This document shows positions 49,564 through 58,864 of a DNA stretch of 64,000 nt, in pieces; the first letter of the stretch is position 1, and every line of letters starts with the position of its first letter. The position numbers and the translations under genes were made by a program. The stretch is from Acholoe squamosa (Eukaryota > Annelida > Polychaeta > Phyllodocida > Polynoidae). The stretch is taken from the NCBI GenBank assembly GCA_949317995.1, contig OX439044.1, positions 31,258,733 through 31,322,732 of the forward strand, given 5' to 3'. The notes under the pieces are model-generated. The model saw only the letters and a program-made list of their open reading frames with translations, was not told the origin of the DNA and did no database searches.

Positions 49564-52500
49564 AGTATAAATGGTGTGTACCCATAATGAATGATGTACA
49601 TGTAATGAATTAGATTATACATGTACTTGGTCATGTCCGAGGAGGGTGTTGCGAAAGAAAAGGAACTCAATTCTGTTGGAGGTGCTATTCCAAAATCGGA
49701 ACTGACTACCCTCAGGCAATGACTTCTCCCCTGTTTTTCAGCAAGGTAATAGGTTATAGAATTGATTTTTAAGTTTTCATGAATTTGGGAATGCATCTCA
49801 GCATGACTCACACTAAGAGGATTGATTCTGAGTGTAAGGTGGGATGTGGGTTCTGGAGGCTGTTGCGAAAAGATTTGGAATTCAATTCTCACTGTAACTA
49901 ATGCATCTTCCAGTTCCTCCCGATTCTCTACCCAGGGAGACCAATTCCCACCTTATACTGTAATGGAATTGACTTACTCTGAATTAGACTGCATTGCAAA
50001 AAGTTGAGGAACTGGTTCCATCATTGATTCCACCTGAATGCTTCCCATAGGCGAAAGGCCAGGGAATTGGAGAAAGGAACTGGCTGGGAATTGGTTCTCG
50101 ATTAGGAAGCATTCACCAGTTCCTGACCACTCCTGAACTACTTCTATGACCAATTATCTTTTGGCAACCCAACAGGGAATTGATTCCCTGAGGTCAGTCA
50201 GTTCCATTTTGGGAATACCACCTCCGACAAAATCGTTTCCAAATCTTTTTGCAACAGCCTGCAGGACACTCACAACCAAATTCAGTCGTCACTGAAGGTA
50301 CCTGATAGATATAGGACTACAGTCATGTTTTCCTTCCCATAAAGGGGAGAACAGTGAAAATTTATAGCTTTCATGCTGTTGGCAAATATAAGGGTCAGAA
50401 ACCTGTATTTGTTTCCAAGTGTTCATGACAAATTTCTTTTAATTATTGTACATATACAAATGTATAAGAATGTAGAGTGCATGTGCTTAGAGTATTTGAT
50501 CAATGCATACAGTTAATGAGCTGCCATAGTATGGAACGAGTCAAGTTTACAATTAGGTATATATTTCTTTTACTCATATTGAAATACAAGTTTTATTTGC
50601 AATTGCCTTTGTTACTGACAACTTAAGAGGACATGCAATGAAAATGACTTTAAATAAAAGGAGAAAAAAGGAGTTAAACAAGAATGAGCGAATAGTATAT
50701 AACTCCTTTGTTATGTACTTACTCTGTGCAACTTCATGTTTCCTGCCAAAGTCATGTGCAATGAACTGTCCTACCACCATATGCGTCGTGGTGAGGAACC
50801 TATCTAGGTCCCTTACAGGTCTGTTCTGGAACAATTCCAGGCTGAGGGTTCTGGCACTGGGCAACGGTTCCCCATCCGTGGAACATCGCACTGCACTCGA
50901 ACCTTGGCCTATGAGAAATTATAGAGAAAATGACTTGGGATATTATTTTGCTCTGTGGACTATCAGATAGCCATGCTGGTGGTTCTAGGCACATTCAAAT
51001 GTCCTGATGCATGTGAGATTAATCACGCGAAAGTAATTACACATTGGGAACTACATGTAGGCCTAGTAATTGGGTCATTTCTAATGGGTATTAGATCATC
51101 TTACTTACCAGGTACGGTGCCTATTGATTAAACCATTTTGCTGAGTCACCATGATATTTCATAAGGTTCCATGACCTCATAGCACGATTTCGTCTATCGA
51201 ATTTAACAATCCATATGAGTACTTTTTGATTATTACTTTGGGTCACATGTCAATTCTTTGCAAGTGATCCATTTGGATGCTACCATCGTTTTAAGAATAA
51301 AAGTTTATTTCTCCTCTGTGTGACTCTGGTAACAAGGGAGAGTCAGCCCAGCGCTGTTCTACCGCCTGATCAGATAGATCTATACTGTGTTGGGCCTATG
51401 GAAAATTCTATTAAATTTTGAATCTCCATTATTCCCATCAACTGACGAATAGGTCCATCTCTATCTAAAGGACCTGCTTGCTAACTTGTCTGAAGGCTAA
51501 CCACATTTCCGTGAATGGACAAACATAGTTCGCATATTCTTGTAAGTAAAGGTTTAAGATATGAAATTAAAATATATGTTCCTACTTGTACAGTAATCAG
51601 GTGGCAGGATACGTCGGAATGGTGTGAAGGATTGCCCAAACTCTGGGTGCTTGCGGTTATTACAATGTCCAGTTATAGGTCTGAAGATACACCGACCTAA
51701 ACAGGCAGCCTCTGGGTGAATAGTGAAATAGATGTACATTAACGAAAAGAATGAATAAACTAGACAACAGGTAAGTCCTGCAATTATAATATGTCTAATT
51801 CTATGGTCAAAGTGTACGAGCTTTCGACAATATCTCGCACATCGTTTTCCGATATATATGCTTACTCGATAAAAGGATTCCTTGCTTAATTTCCAGAGGG
51901 AAGAAAGGATATACATTATAAATGGTAGTACCGTAAAGTTTGGTATAAGTGCATTTTTTTTGGCCCCATTCATATTTGAATTAGAGCAAACTTGCCACGA
52001 TTCATACCATCTTGCCATCATGCGATGTTACTTGTGAAGATTTTTGCTAGGAAATAACTGAGCATAGCATGTGTCAATATCCATTAAAGAGTAAAAAGAC
52101 AGCAGTGCTCATGACAAACCTGGTTTTAGTTTGGCATCAGGACTGAGACTGGCGAACCTGTGTGGGGTACACCCACAGCGTGACCTCCTGAATGCCTGGA
52201 CTCCTAAACATGAAACGTTAAAGATTTTTACAGCAATACTTGGGGTCCACAGGCAACATAATGACGGCAAAGTATACGTGTATAATTTATAGAACGCTTA
52301 GGGTAGATTAACCTAAAGACGTCCACATACCTTGAGACGTCCATCACACAAAATTGTCATTCCTATGGGTTTTGCTGCTGGGTTAACATCAGCTGGTAGA
52401 TTCAATGCGCATCAACGATTATTTTAGCTATGTCAATTCTGGTAGGAAAGCCATTCAAATTGTCATTTTGTGGGGTGGACGTCTCAAGGTATGTGGACGT

Positions 52501-52789
52501 CTTTAGGTTGGTCCTTTGGCTCATAGCATTGGTATTATATACGGCCTTAGCTGGTTTGATTATCAGCCAATGAAATGACACCAACTATTCACTGTGGTCC
52601 TCTCGGGGGCCAACTGATACCCATCTTATAGGTGATATCAGTAGAACTCGCTGATAACAAGCGTCAGTAATGGCAGCGCCCATGGGACAACCTGCTAACC
52701 CGGAATAGAAATGATAGTCTCTTACCTATAATTTCATAGCCCAGCATGAGGGCACTGAGGACACAGACAGACAACCTGCAAGGCGGCAT
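44361..52789 (-). CDS. Secreted animal haem peroxidase (MPO/TPO family), complete, 14 coding exons
   Basis: Predicted extracellular enzyme using hydrogen peroxide to oxidise halides or phenols. Exons in transcription order: 52789-52726, 52203-52120, 51696-51592, 50908-50723, 49402-49241, 49078-48983, 48746-48612, 47981-47818, 47572-47479, 47243-47104, 46449-46230, 45871-45599, 45089-44972, 44592-44361. They sum to 2073 nt, 690 residues, with consistent phase throughout. Exon 1 is a signal peptide (LSVCVLSALMLGY). Domain landmarks: FRPITGHCNN near residue 60; LPSAR at 100; GQFIAHDF with distal His136; TSYLDLHTIYG at 210 (calcium loop); GDLRIKEQ with catalytic Arg281 and haem-ester Glu284; RQHNRLAHEL; SFRFGHSQ with proximal His386; NRGRDHGLPG near 476; VMCDNLDN near the end. 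The residue matching the haem-ester Asp of myeloperoxidase is Ala135. Final residues are Arg-rich and Gly-rich. Which paralogue this is (peroxinectin-, peroxidasin- or TPO-like) cannot be told; there are no Ig or LRR domains. Confidence 0.95.
45285..45375. repeat. Compound (TA)n(TG)n microsatellite
   Basis: About 29 TA units followed by about 17 TG units, in a peroxidase intron. Confidence 0.97.
47050..47140 (-). repeat. 44-bp tandem duplication across a splice donor
   Basis: The exon end and its donor (minus strand: AATGAGTGGC|GTAAGT at 47104/47103) are duplicated 44 bases downstream (AATGGGTGGC|GTAAGT at 47060/47059) with the flanking TATATAAAAATGCCTCA. The upstream donor keeps phase 0 with the next exon; the downstream one would add 44 nt and shift the frame. 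Confidence 0.85.
48203..48581. mobile_element. MITE with TTAA-type ends in a peroxidase intron
   Basis: CTTAAAGTGGCATAGTCCGA and its reverse TCGGACTATGCCACTTTAAG bound 379 bp. TTAA lies at both edges (TTAA|AGTGGC...GCCACT|TTAA), as in piggyBac-type insertions. Confidence 0.75.
48834..48906. repeat. (TA)n microsatellite
   Basis: About 36 TA units in a peroxidase intron, 77 bases past an exon donor. Confidence 0.97.
49486..49557. repeat. (TA)n microsatellite
   Basis: About 36 TA units in a peroxidase intron. Confidence 0.97.
49641..50262. mobile_element. Nested inverted-repeat element in a peroxidase intron
   Basis: The left part (GGGTGTTGCGAAAG...GGAGGTGCTATTCCAAAATC) matches the reverse of the right end (TTTTGGGAATACCACCTCC...TTTGCAACAGCCTGC). 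A second inner copy of the end (GGCTGTTGCGAAAAGATTTG) lies near 49858. GGAACTGGTTCC-like words recur inside. Probably one element inserted in or fused with another. Confidence 0.6.
52310..52509. mobile_element. 200-bp MITE in peroxidase intron 1
   Basis: AACCTAAAGACGTCCACATA...GAGACGTCCA is repeated in reverse at the right end (TGGACGTCTC...GACGTCTTTAGGTT). Arms are about 46 bases with few differences. Confidence 0.8.
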
Positions 52790-53236
52790 GCTGCAAATTA
52801 GGTCCTCAACTGTGGACTCTTCACTAACGACCACCCCCTGCCAACATAATGACGCTCGTAATCTAGGAAGGTTCCAGTTAAATTACCAGAGTGAGCGAAG
52901 AGGTTTTGCCTGGACTGAGATGATGTATGCATTTATAAGATGATACTTCCGTCACAAATTTAGATGCTTTACATGGGCCGTTGTCACAATAGTGTTTGGT
53001 TGACTCCAGGAGAAACAAGAAATTATCAGTGAGAGAATAAAACTTATTTTTGGTGACTTCTTTGTCCCTTACAAAGAAATTGCTACAGTCCAATAAATTC
53101 AATAATCGTTGTAAATCATCCCCCATGGTTACCCTTGAATATCTCGGTTTATCGAACGTGCAGATCTAATTACACTGTAAGCACTGGTAAGGGTGTCAGT
53201 AAATGATATGGTGCATGCAAAAAATAACTGACTTAC

Positions 53237-53325
53237 CTGTTTACAGATGAATTTGATACATCAGATATCAAATATCATGATGGCCAACCATCCGAAAGAC
53301 GTGTCCTATAGCCGTTCGTATTGTT
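53237..53325 (-). other. Probable non-coding first exon of the peroxidase gene
   Basis: On the minus strand a strong donor (CAG|GTAAGT) lies at 53237/53236. The next acceptor in that direction (TTTGCAG) is directly before the peroxidase ATG at 52789, leaving one untranslated base. The exon start near 53325 is set only by the TATA box about 30 bases upstream. The leader contains three very short ATG-initiated frames. This is an inferred exon. Confidence 0.5.
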
Positions 53326-53348
53326 TTAGATGACTTGAAATGTTCTCC

Positions 53349-53356
53349 TTTTTATA
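53349..53356 (-). promoter_or_regulatory. TATA box of the peroxidase gene
   Basis: TATAAAAA reads on the minus strand, about 110 bases upstream of the inferred first-exon donor and 560 bases upstream of the start codon. Spacing suits a start site near 53320. It is a sequence match only. Confidence 0.5.
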
Positions 53357-53489
53357 AAGATGAAGAAGAAGGTCATATAAACTGAATGCACTGATTGGTT
53401 GAAACCTGTGTCTGATCTTGAATCTCATTGGACAGCCAAAATGTGTATTGATTTAGAACTAGTCCCTATTTCCTCACATGGTCGTGACA

Positions 53490-53570
53490 GATATTAGCTG
53501 ACTCATGGAACTCAGGGATGATTAATATGTATACATACATGTTAATCATCCCTGTCATGAGTCTGCTTGG
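53490..53570. repeat. Near-perfect palindrome upstream of the peroxidase promoter
   Basis: GACTCATG...CAGGGATGATTAA, then about 16 bases including TATGTATACATACATG, then TTAATCATCCCTG...CATGAGTC. The inner 13-base arms match exactly and the outer arms match with a small bulge. It lies about 140 bases upstream of the TATA box and could form a cruciform or be a compact MITE. Confidence 0.7.
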
Positions 53571-54054
53571 TGAAAGATAGTCTGAATAAAATCGGTTACT
53601 TGCTTGAATTCCACATTCATTATAAAAAAGAAAAAATCTCTTTATCGTTATACAAAGAATGGGTCACATACACTTTCAATATTTCCAATAGAGTCGAATT
53701 GTGAGGAAATTGTTCTAAACGAGCGTGGCAATACAGTACCAAATATTTGCAAATCAGGAACCTATGCCAGGGATAACCAACTCCATATCAACACTTGATC
53801 CTCTCTAACATCAATGTGCCGCAGGAATCTGATTAAACCTAAATGACTGCTGTGACACCAGCCAATAGTTTTATATATCTGTTCCATAGCGCACACATGA
53901 TATCATTATGCATGTTAATAATGATAACAATAATATATCATCCACTCCCTCTTATTTTGGATTATTACACGACCTCCATGATTTTGGGTGTTTTTTTCTG
54001 GATATCCCGTGCTGTTATTCCTGCATAATTTGCACTGTAATGTAAACATATGCA

Positions 54055-54120
54055 AGGTGGATATCAGCATGGTTCGGGGTGGATATGAACACGGTTTGGG
54101 GTGGATATCAGCACTGTTTA
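54055..54120. repeat. 22-bp tandem repeat, three copies
   Basis: GGTGGATATCAGCATGGTTC and variants (GTGGATATGAACACGGTTTG, GTGGATATCAGCACTGTTT). Confidence 0.85.
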
Positions 54121-54174
54121 ACATCTAATTTTGCATTTAAAACCATGTTTCCCTACGAGAATTTCATTGCCAAA

Positions 54175-54240
54175 GGTAGGGGTTGAACCTGCAGTCTCCT
54201 GATCCCAAATCCAACTCCCTATGTATTACGCCACAGGGAC
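54175..54240 (-). repeat. tRNA-like sequence, possibly SINE head
   Basis: On the minus strand it reads GTCCCTGTGGCGTAATACAT...CTGCAGGTTCAACCCC, with A-box- and B-box-like words (GGTTCAACCC) at tRNA spacing. Arms pair poorly, so a working tRNA is unlikely; a tRNA-derived SINE remnant is the better reading. Confidence 0.4.
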
Positions 54241-54315
54241 TGACAAGAATAGCAGCAGTAGAATTAAGTTAGGATTACACCACAGTGGTCAGAGCTGCCT
54301 GTCCCATAGCTACAT

Positions 54316-54422
54316 ACCATATTTCCCCGTTTATACGCCCAGGCTTGTATTAGTACTGTCTACTACCTAAACCTCCTTACTAAGTGGCAAATTGACCAGG
54401 ACTTAAAACGAGGATATACGGT
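54316..54422. mobile_element. Short GTATAAG-family MITE
   Basis: Left TACCATATTTCCCCGTTTAT, right AACGAGGATATACGGTA. 107 bp between TA dinucleotides. Confidence 0.65.
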
Positions 54423-54475
54423 ACTGCTGGACGCGTTCAAACCAAACCAAGTCAAGCCGGGCACCGAGGTGTGCG

Positions 54476-54548
54476 GCCCTGGTGGTCTAGTGGTTATCAC
54501 ATTGCACTCAGCTGCTAGAGGTAGGCGGGACGAGTCCTGGTCCGGGCG
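54476..54548 (+). repeat. tRNA-Glu-like sequence, pseudogene or SINE head
   Basis: Starts GCCCTGGTGGTCTAGTGGTT, close to the A-box region of tRNA-Glu, and has a degenerate B box (GGGACGAGTCC) and a 3' end (TCCGGGC) that pairs with the 5' end at six of seven positions. The anticodon and T arms are poorly formed. It is followed by T7 and then a foldback element. Confidence 0.45.
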
Positions 54549-54601
54549 AATCTTTTTTTCGCCGTGTGTACACACACCATGGCAGGCTTTGAGTCTCGGG
54601 G

Positions 54602-54852
54602 AAGGATTTTTGTTTTCAACTTGTTTTTATTGATATTCTATTGATTATTTATTGATTTTTTATTGAATAATCGTGTAATAAACTTAGTAAGGTATGAGCT
54701 AACAGGCACCGAATTGCTTGTATTGTAGGATATCGTAACTCGTGGCCTATGGCCACTTGTTACGATATCTTACCTTACTAAGTTTATTACACAATTATTC
54801 AATAAATAATCAATAGAATATCAATAAAAACAAGTTGAAAACAAAAATCCTT
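54602..54852. mobile_element. Foldback element with 80-90-base arms
   Basis: The left arm 54602-54694 (AAGGATTTTTGTTTTCAACT...CTTAGTAAGGTA) is repeated in reverse at 54771-54852, with one 11-base indel. The central spacer holds its own palindrome around CGTGGCCTATGGCCAC flanked by GATATCGTAAC / GTTACGATATC. Confidence 0.88.
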
Positions 54853-54979
54853 ATACTCATACATTACTTAGTTAATACATTGTATACGCACACCTCTTTT
54901 CAATACTTCCCTGAAGAGGGTGTAAAAGTACCATGCGTGCACACCTTTCTACTCCATTACCTAAAGAATCCTACTTTAT

Positions 54980-55185
54980 GTCATGGCAGATACGATTGTT
55001 ACTATAAAACAGTACTGGACATGCCATATTCAATGGAGGGATGGGGTACAAAGTGGCCGTATTCAATGGGTGTCCGCCATCTTGGATTCTGAACAGATCT
55101 GAGCTGTGTTTCTCTATTTTAAAACAAATTAACCCCATAGGGCCATGATATAAATGCAAATGTCAACAACCATGGAATATTTTTG
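54980..55185 (-). repeat. Dispersed repeat, copy 2 (inverted)
   Basis: Inverted partner of 15411-15604; see the blocks listed there. It carries CCGCCATCTTGG, the reverse of a YY1-type CCAAGATGGCGG core. Confidence 0.7.
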
Positions 55186-55639
55186 CTTATCAGTTACAGT
55201 ACTTACCCTGGGAATACTACAATGTACTTACTAGTTGACACAATGGGGCATGTTTTTATTTTCTAAATGTCACATGTAGGACTATGAGGGACTGTGTATT
55301 TTTGTAGAATGACTATTCGCACCTATTGCAACTTCCATCAGATTCATTAGTATGAGTATGTCCATTCCCTGCGATTTGACGATGGTAATAGCCGTTAAGA
55401 AAAAATAAAGTGTGTGATTTTTCTTAGGTATTCGGTAATCCTATTCTAAACTATTCTGAATGGTCAGTGAATCATTGTGTGGTGTAATTATAACCTTATT
55501 ATGCATTTAAACCCCAAACTGAAGGAAAACAAAATTGCTTTAGTTCAAAGAGCCCATACACACAGGCCAGGTAACCAAAAACGATCCCTATACCACCTAG
55601 TTTGTAGTGTCTGTTTGAGAAGTCGCCATGACAACGTGC

Positions 55640-55910
55640 AGAGCGGGTTTATTTTCCCACCCGCGTAGTGTTGCTAGGGGAGCTTTCCTTTGAGGCTAGG
55701 TCAATGCTGGGTGACTGTGAGTTATGGGTGATTAGAGCTGCTCCGAGCAGAACACTGTTTCATGCCACCATGGCAGCTAATTGTGTACGTTATGTTGGTT
55801 TTGCAAGCCTCCCTTGACATCGTGTGCCGAGCAGACGACATTTCTGAGACATTGGCGCCAAAACACAGCCCACGACAGTGACGTTCATCTTGGAGGCAAT
55901 TCATACAACT
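55640..55910 (+). promoter_or_regulatory. CpG-rich promoter-like segment with palindromic E2F site
   Basis: Holds ATTGGCGCCAAAA (55851-55863, an E2F-type palindrome), a GCAGACGACATTT motif at 55831, a CRE-half TGACGTTC near 55879 and GAGCTGCTCCGAGCAG near 55736. Base composition is clearly richer in CpG than its flanks. Likely a promoter for the gene start suggested at 55911. Confidence 0.45.
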
Positions 55911-56102
55911 ATGAGGTAGGTCGAATGTGCTATTTATGATATATATCACGAACTAGCGATCGATCATTCATCACGGCATATTGTTCCATTCCGACGAGTC
56001 AAAGTTCCTTAAACATAATTAATTAAGAATGTGCCTTCTCTTCAGCGAACCCACATCTATTAATTTGAGTCCAAATCCTGCACGATACAACTGGATCAAC
56101 AG
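55911..56102 (+). CDS. Possible gene start with split second codon (two short exons, 3' partial)
   Basis: ATG at 55911-55913 plus AG is followed directly by donor GTAGGT. An acceptor (TTCTCTTCAG) ends at 56045, and 56046-56102 continues in frame to a donor (AACAG|GTGGGC), phase 2. The spliced product begins MSEPTSINLSPNPARYNWIN. Unspliced, the frame stops after two codons. A CpG-rich promoter-like stretch lies just upstream. The product is not recognised and no third exon was found before 60.3 kb, so chance is a real alternative. Confidence 0.3.
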
Positions 56103-56938
56103 GTGGGCTGAATTTGGCAATGTGCCAAGAATTAGTCATGTCAGTGATTTTTTTTCTGGCCATAACAACATACACATGTGTTCAGGATACTGTCGATATT
56201 CAGGGGGTATATATGACTTTGGGGACTTGTATAAGACAGAATAGCATTGGATTTAACGTATTATCCGCACCTTATACGAAAGGTCCCACGATAGGTATAC
56301 ATGTATACGACTGATATATTTGTGGTGTAATTGAATGATCAGATTGAGTCTTGACCTTGGAAAAATAAGGCAATGCTCTTCAGCACGGAGATATATGTGA
56401 CAAAATTAGGAAAATCATGACATTAGGGGAAAATCCCTTTTTTCATATTCATTTCTTCAGCTATATTTTGGTACTTTGCATGATGAAATACTCCAAATAG
56501 CTACAGAGTTATAAGGTCTCAAACATGGGATATCAGCAACATGGAGAGATTCAGGATAGTCCTTAACTCAATTGTGTAGTGAAATATTGTGGCATAACGT
56601 TTAAAAATGCCATACAATTTTTAAACTTAATCATCCATAATTTTGGATCTAAGAAGGGTAATTCAATTCTGTTTTCAGTTATGAAACCCTTATGGACAGG
56701 CTAATAATAAAAAGTAACCTTTTATTCAAAAAGAACAAAATTATGGTTTCCATGGCAACCAAATGTCAACAAATGTGCTAAATTTGGAGAAAAAACATTC
56801 TTTTTGGATTCTAAAGAAGGTCATTTTATAGAAGGAAAATAGAGTCTTGGCTACAGCATGAGCAGATTCTTCAGAAAAAGTTATCCTGGAATTGTTTTCA
56901 CTTAAAGTTTTTACACTGAAAACCTAGAAGTTCTGAAA

Positions 56939-57134
56939 CTATAGCTTTAGGTAGTCAAAATGACGACTTTAAGTTGTCATCCTGACGACCTGAGTCATCA
57001 ATATGACGACTCTATACTGTCAGTATTGTCATCCTGATGACTCAGGTCATCAGGATGATGACCTAAAGTCGTCATTTTGACTACCTAAAGCTGTAGTTTT
57101 AGGTATCGTCAACTTGAGGACCTAAAGTTGTCAC
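56939..57134. mobile_element. GACGAC-type foldback element, long copy
   Basis: The left arm starts CTATAGCTTTAGGTAGTCAA and the right arm is its reverse (TTGACTACCTAAAGCTGTAG, ending 57096). Arms are about 70 bases, filled with GACGAC and GTCATC blocks. A short extra block (GAGGACCTAAAGTTGTCA) follows. Confidence 0.75.
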
Positions 57135-58280
57135 CGCTGACTAGTTTCAGATCTTCCATATTTTCAGTATACTCTCTCGGCCATATCTCCTTAAATATCA
57201 TATTTAGAGCATTTGTGGGTATTTCCCTTAATGTTATGATTTTCCCTGTTTCGTCACATATAATACTCAGATGCGGCTATCTAATTTCTACTCCCAGCTT
57301 TATCCCACTCTCCAATCGCACAATTTCCTACCTCGTCTTTGTACCAATTCTTCTGTAGTGGGCAAAAAAGCACTAATTATCTTTCAGTAGGGCTATCACG
57401 CACCATACGATTCTACCTTAACGTGCAATTCACATTTTTTCTTGTTATATACATTGTATATATGGCCTTAGCCACCAACGGTCATCCTTTTATATCAAAG
57501 CGTGAAATGGGCAGAAATTGGCTGATTTTAAAGTGTTGAGTCAGGTTGGTGCAGAAATATAGCGAGTGACTATACAGTGAACCATTGATCAACCGCACGG
57601 AAATTGACATAACTCACCTATGGCAATATGACCCTGACCTATGTTACTAAGGAATCCGGTCTGTTGCCAAGGACGCTCTATGCCCTCTACTCTCAATGTC
57701 ATATAACTTAGGGCGTGTATGTTCAGTCTTTGTTGTAAGTGACTGTGACCAGTGAGAGTGACATGTTCAGTATGGGTTCTTATGCCTGTCCATCATGTTC
57801 CCTGAGGGAAGGTCAGGAAGATAAAGGCAATTACAAAAAGAAAAATGATGTCCTGGTTCATAATAACCTGTTTGCACACAAATGGCCATGTAAGATGCCA
57901 AATGGTTCTGCGTTGTCAGTATGCCATACAACCCTTAACTATTGAGGCCCTTATATACATTGATGTTCATTTATCTTAAGTCAACATTATGGATGGACAT
58001 GGCCCTGGTGAGTACTCGTCTGAGCTACTAGAATGCATCATGTGGACCCCATGGGCTTGATACATTCCTAATGGGTCGGTATGATATACACGGGTGCATA
58101 CTGAACAGATCCCCGGTACATGCAAAAGGCCTTTCGGAGTATATGAATTGCATAGTGTGTGTGTAGATAGCACATTTTTTGTACTAATATAAGGAACATG
58201 AACAATGTTGCCCTAAAAGGGTCAATAATTGTGTTTTGTATGTTTTTCTTTTTTTTATTGTTTTTGATGACCAGCAGGTG

Positions 58281-58864
58281 TGACCAGGCAAGCAAAAACA
58301 CCCCTCGGCAGGGAAATTTGTTGTCAAAGTTCATCTCAAGATCTTTAAAATGAGACATCATTGGCTTAAATATTCCTAGTAGTTATGTCAGAACCTCTCC
58401 TTGAACATAGGTCGTTATTCATATTTGAAATCAAGGATTAAGCTTTGGATACATAATGAACCATAATAATGTCTAAAAACACAATAAATCAGCCTTTTTC
58501 ATAGAAAATACATAACATTATGGTGTTTTTTATCATAGATTTTGATCCAGAAGTAATTTTCCATTTCTGTTTCAGATTTGGGTTTTTGGTGAATATTCCC
58601 GAAAATTGGCATAAAAATCTGCAAATTTTGATGATTGGAAAGGTTGCCATGGAACCAGGAACACACATATAGGTTGATTTTTCATGAAAAATGTTCATTT
58701 TACCATCCAAACATGGGCCATTTCTATTGAAAATTCTGTATCAAAAATTAGCTTAACTTATTTTTATAATGAGTTTAGAGTAATTTTGCCCCTCTAATGC
58801 CTCCTGGTGGCCAAATGGGGAATTAAAAATCCCCCACGGAGGGGTGTTTTACCTTGATGGGTCA
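58281..58864. mobile_element. 584-bp MITE, copy 2 (inverted relative to 28.4 kb)
   Basis: Begins TGACCAGGCAAGCAAAAAC and ends GTTTTACCTTGATGGGTCA. The flanks are CAGGTG at 58275-58280 and 58865-58870, a probable target-site duplication. Long blocks match the reverse of 28355-28954, for example GACATCATTGGCTTAAATAT. Confidence 0.85.

Noticed and set aside
52878..53126. 82-codon minus-strand frame as an extra peroxidase exon
   Set aside because: It lies in the inferred first intron, has no peroxidase similarity, and the signal-peptide exon at 52789 is a better start.
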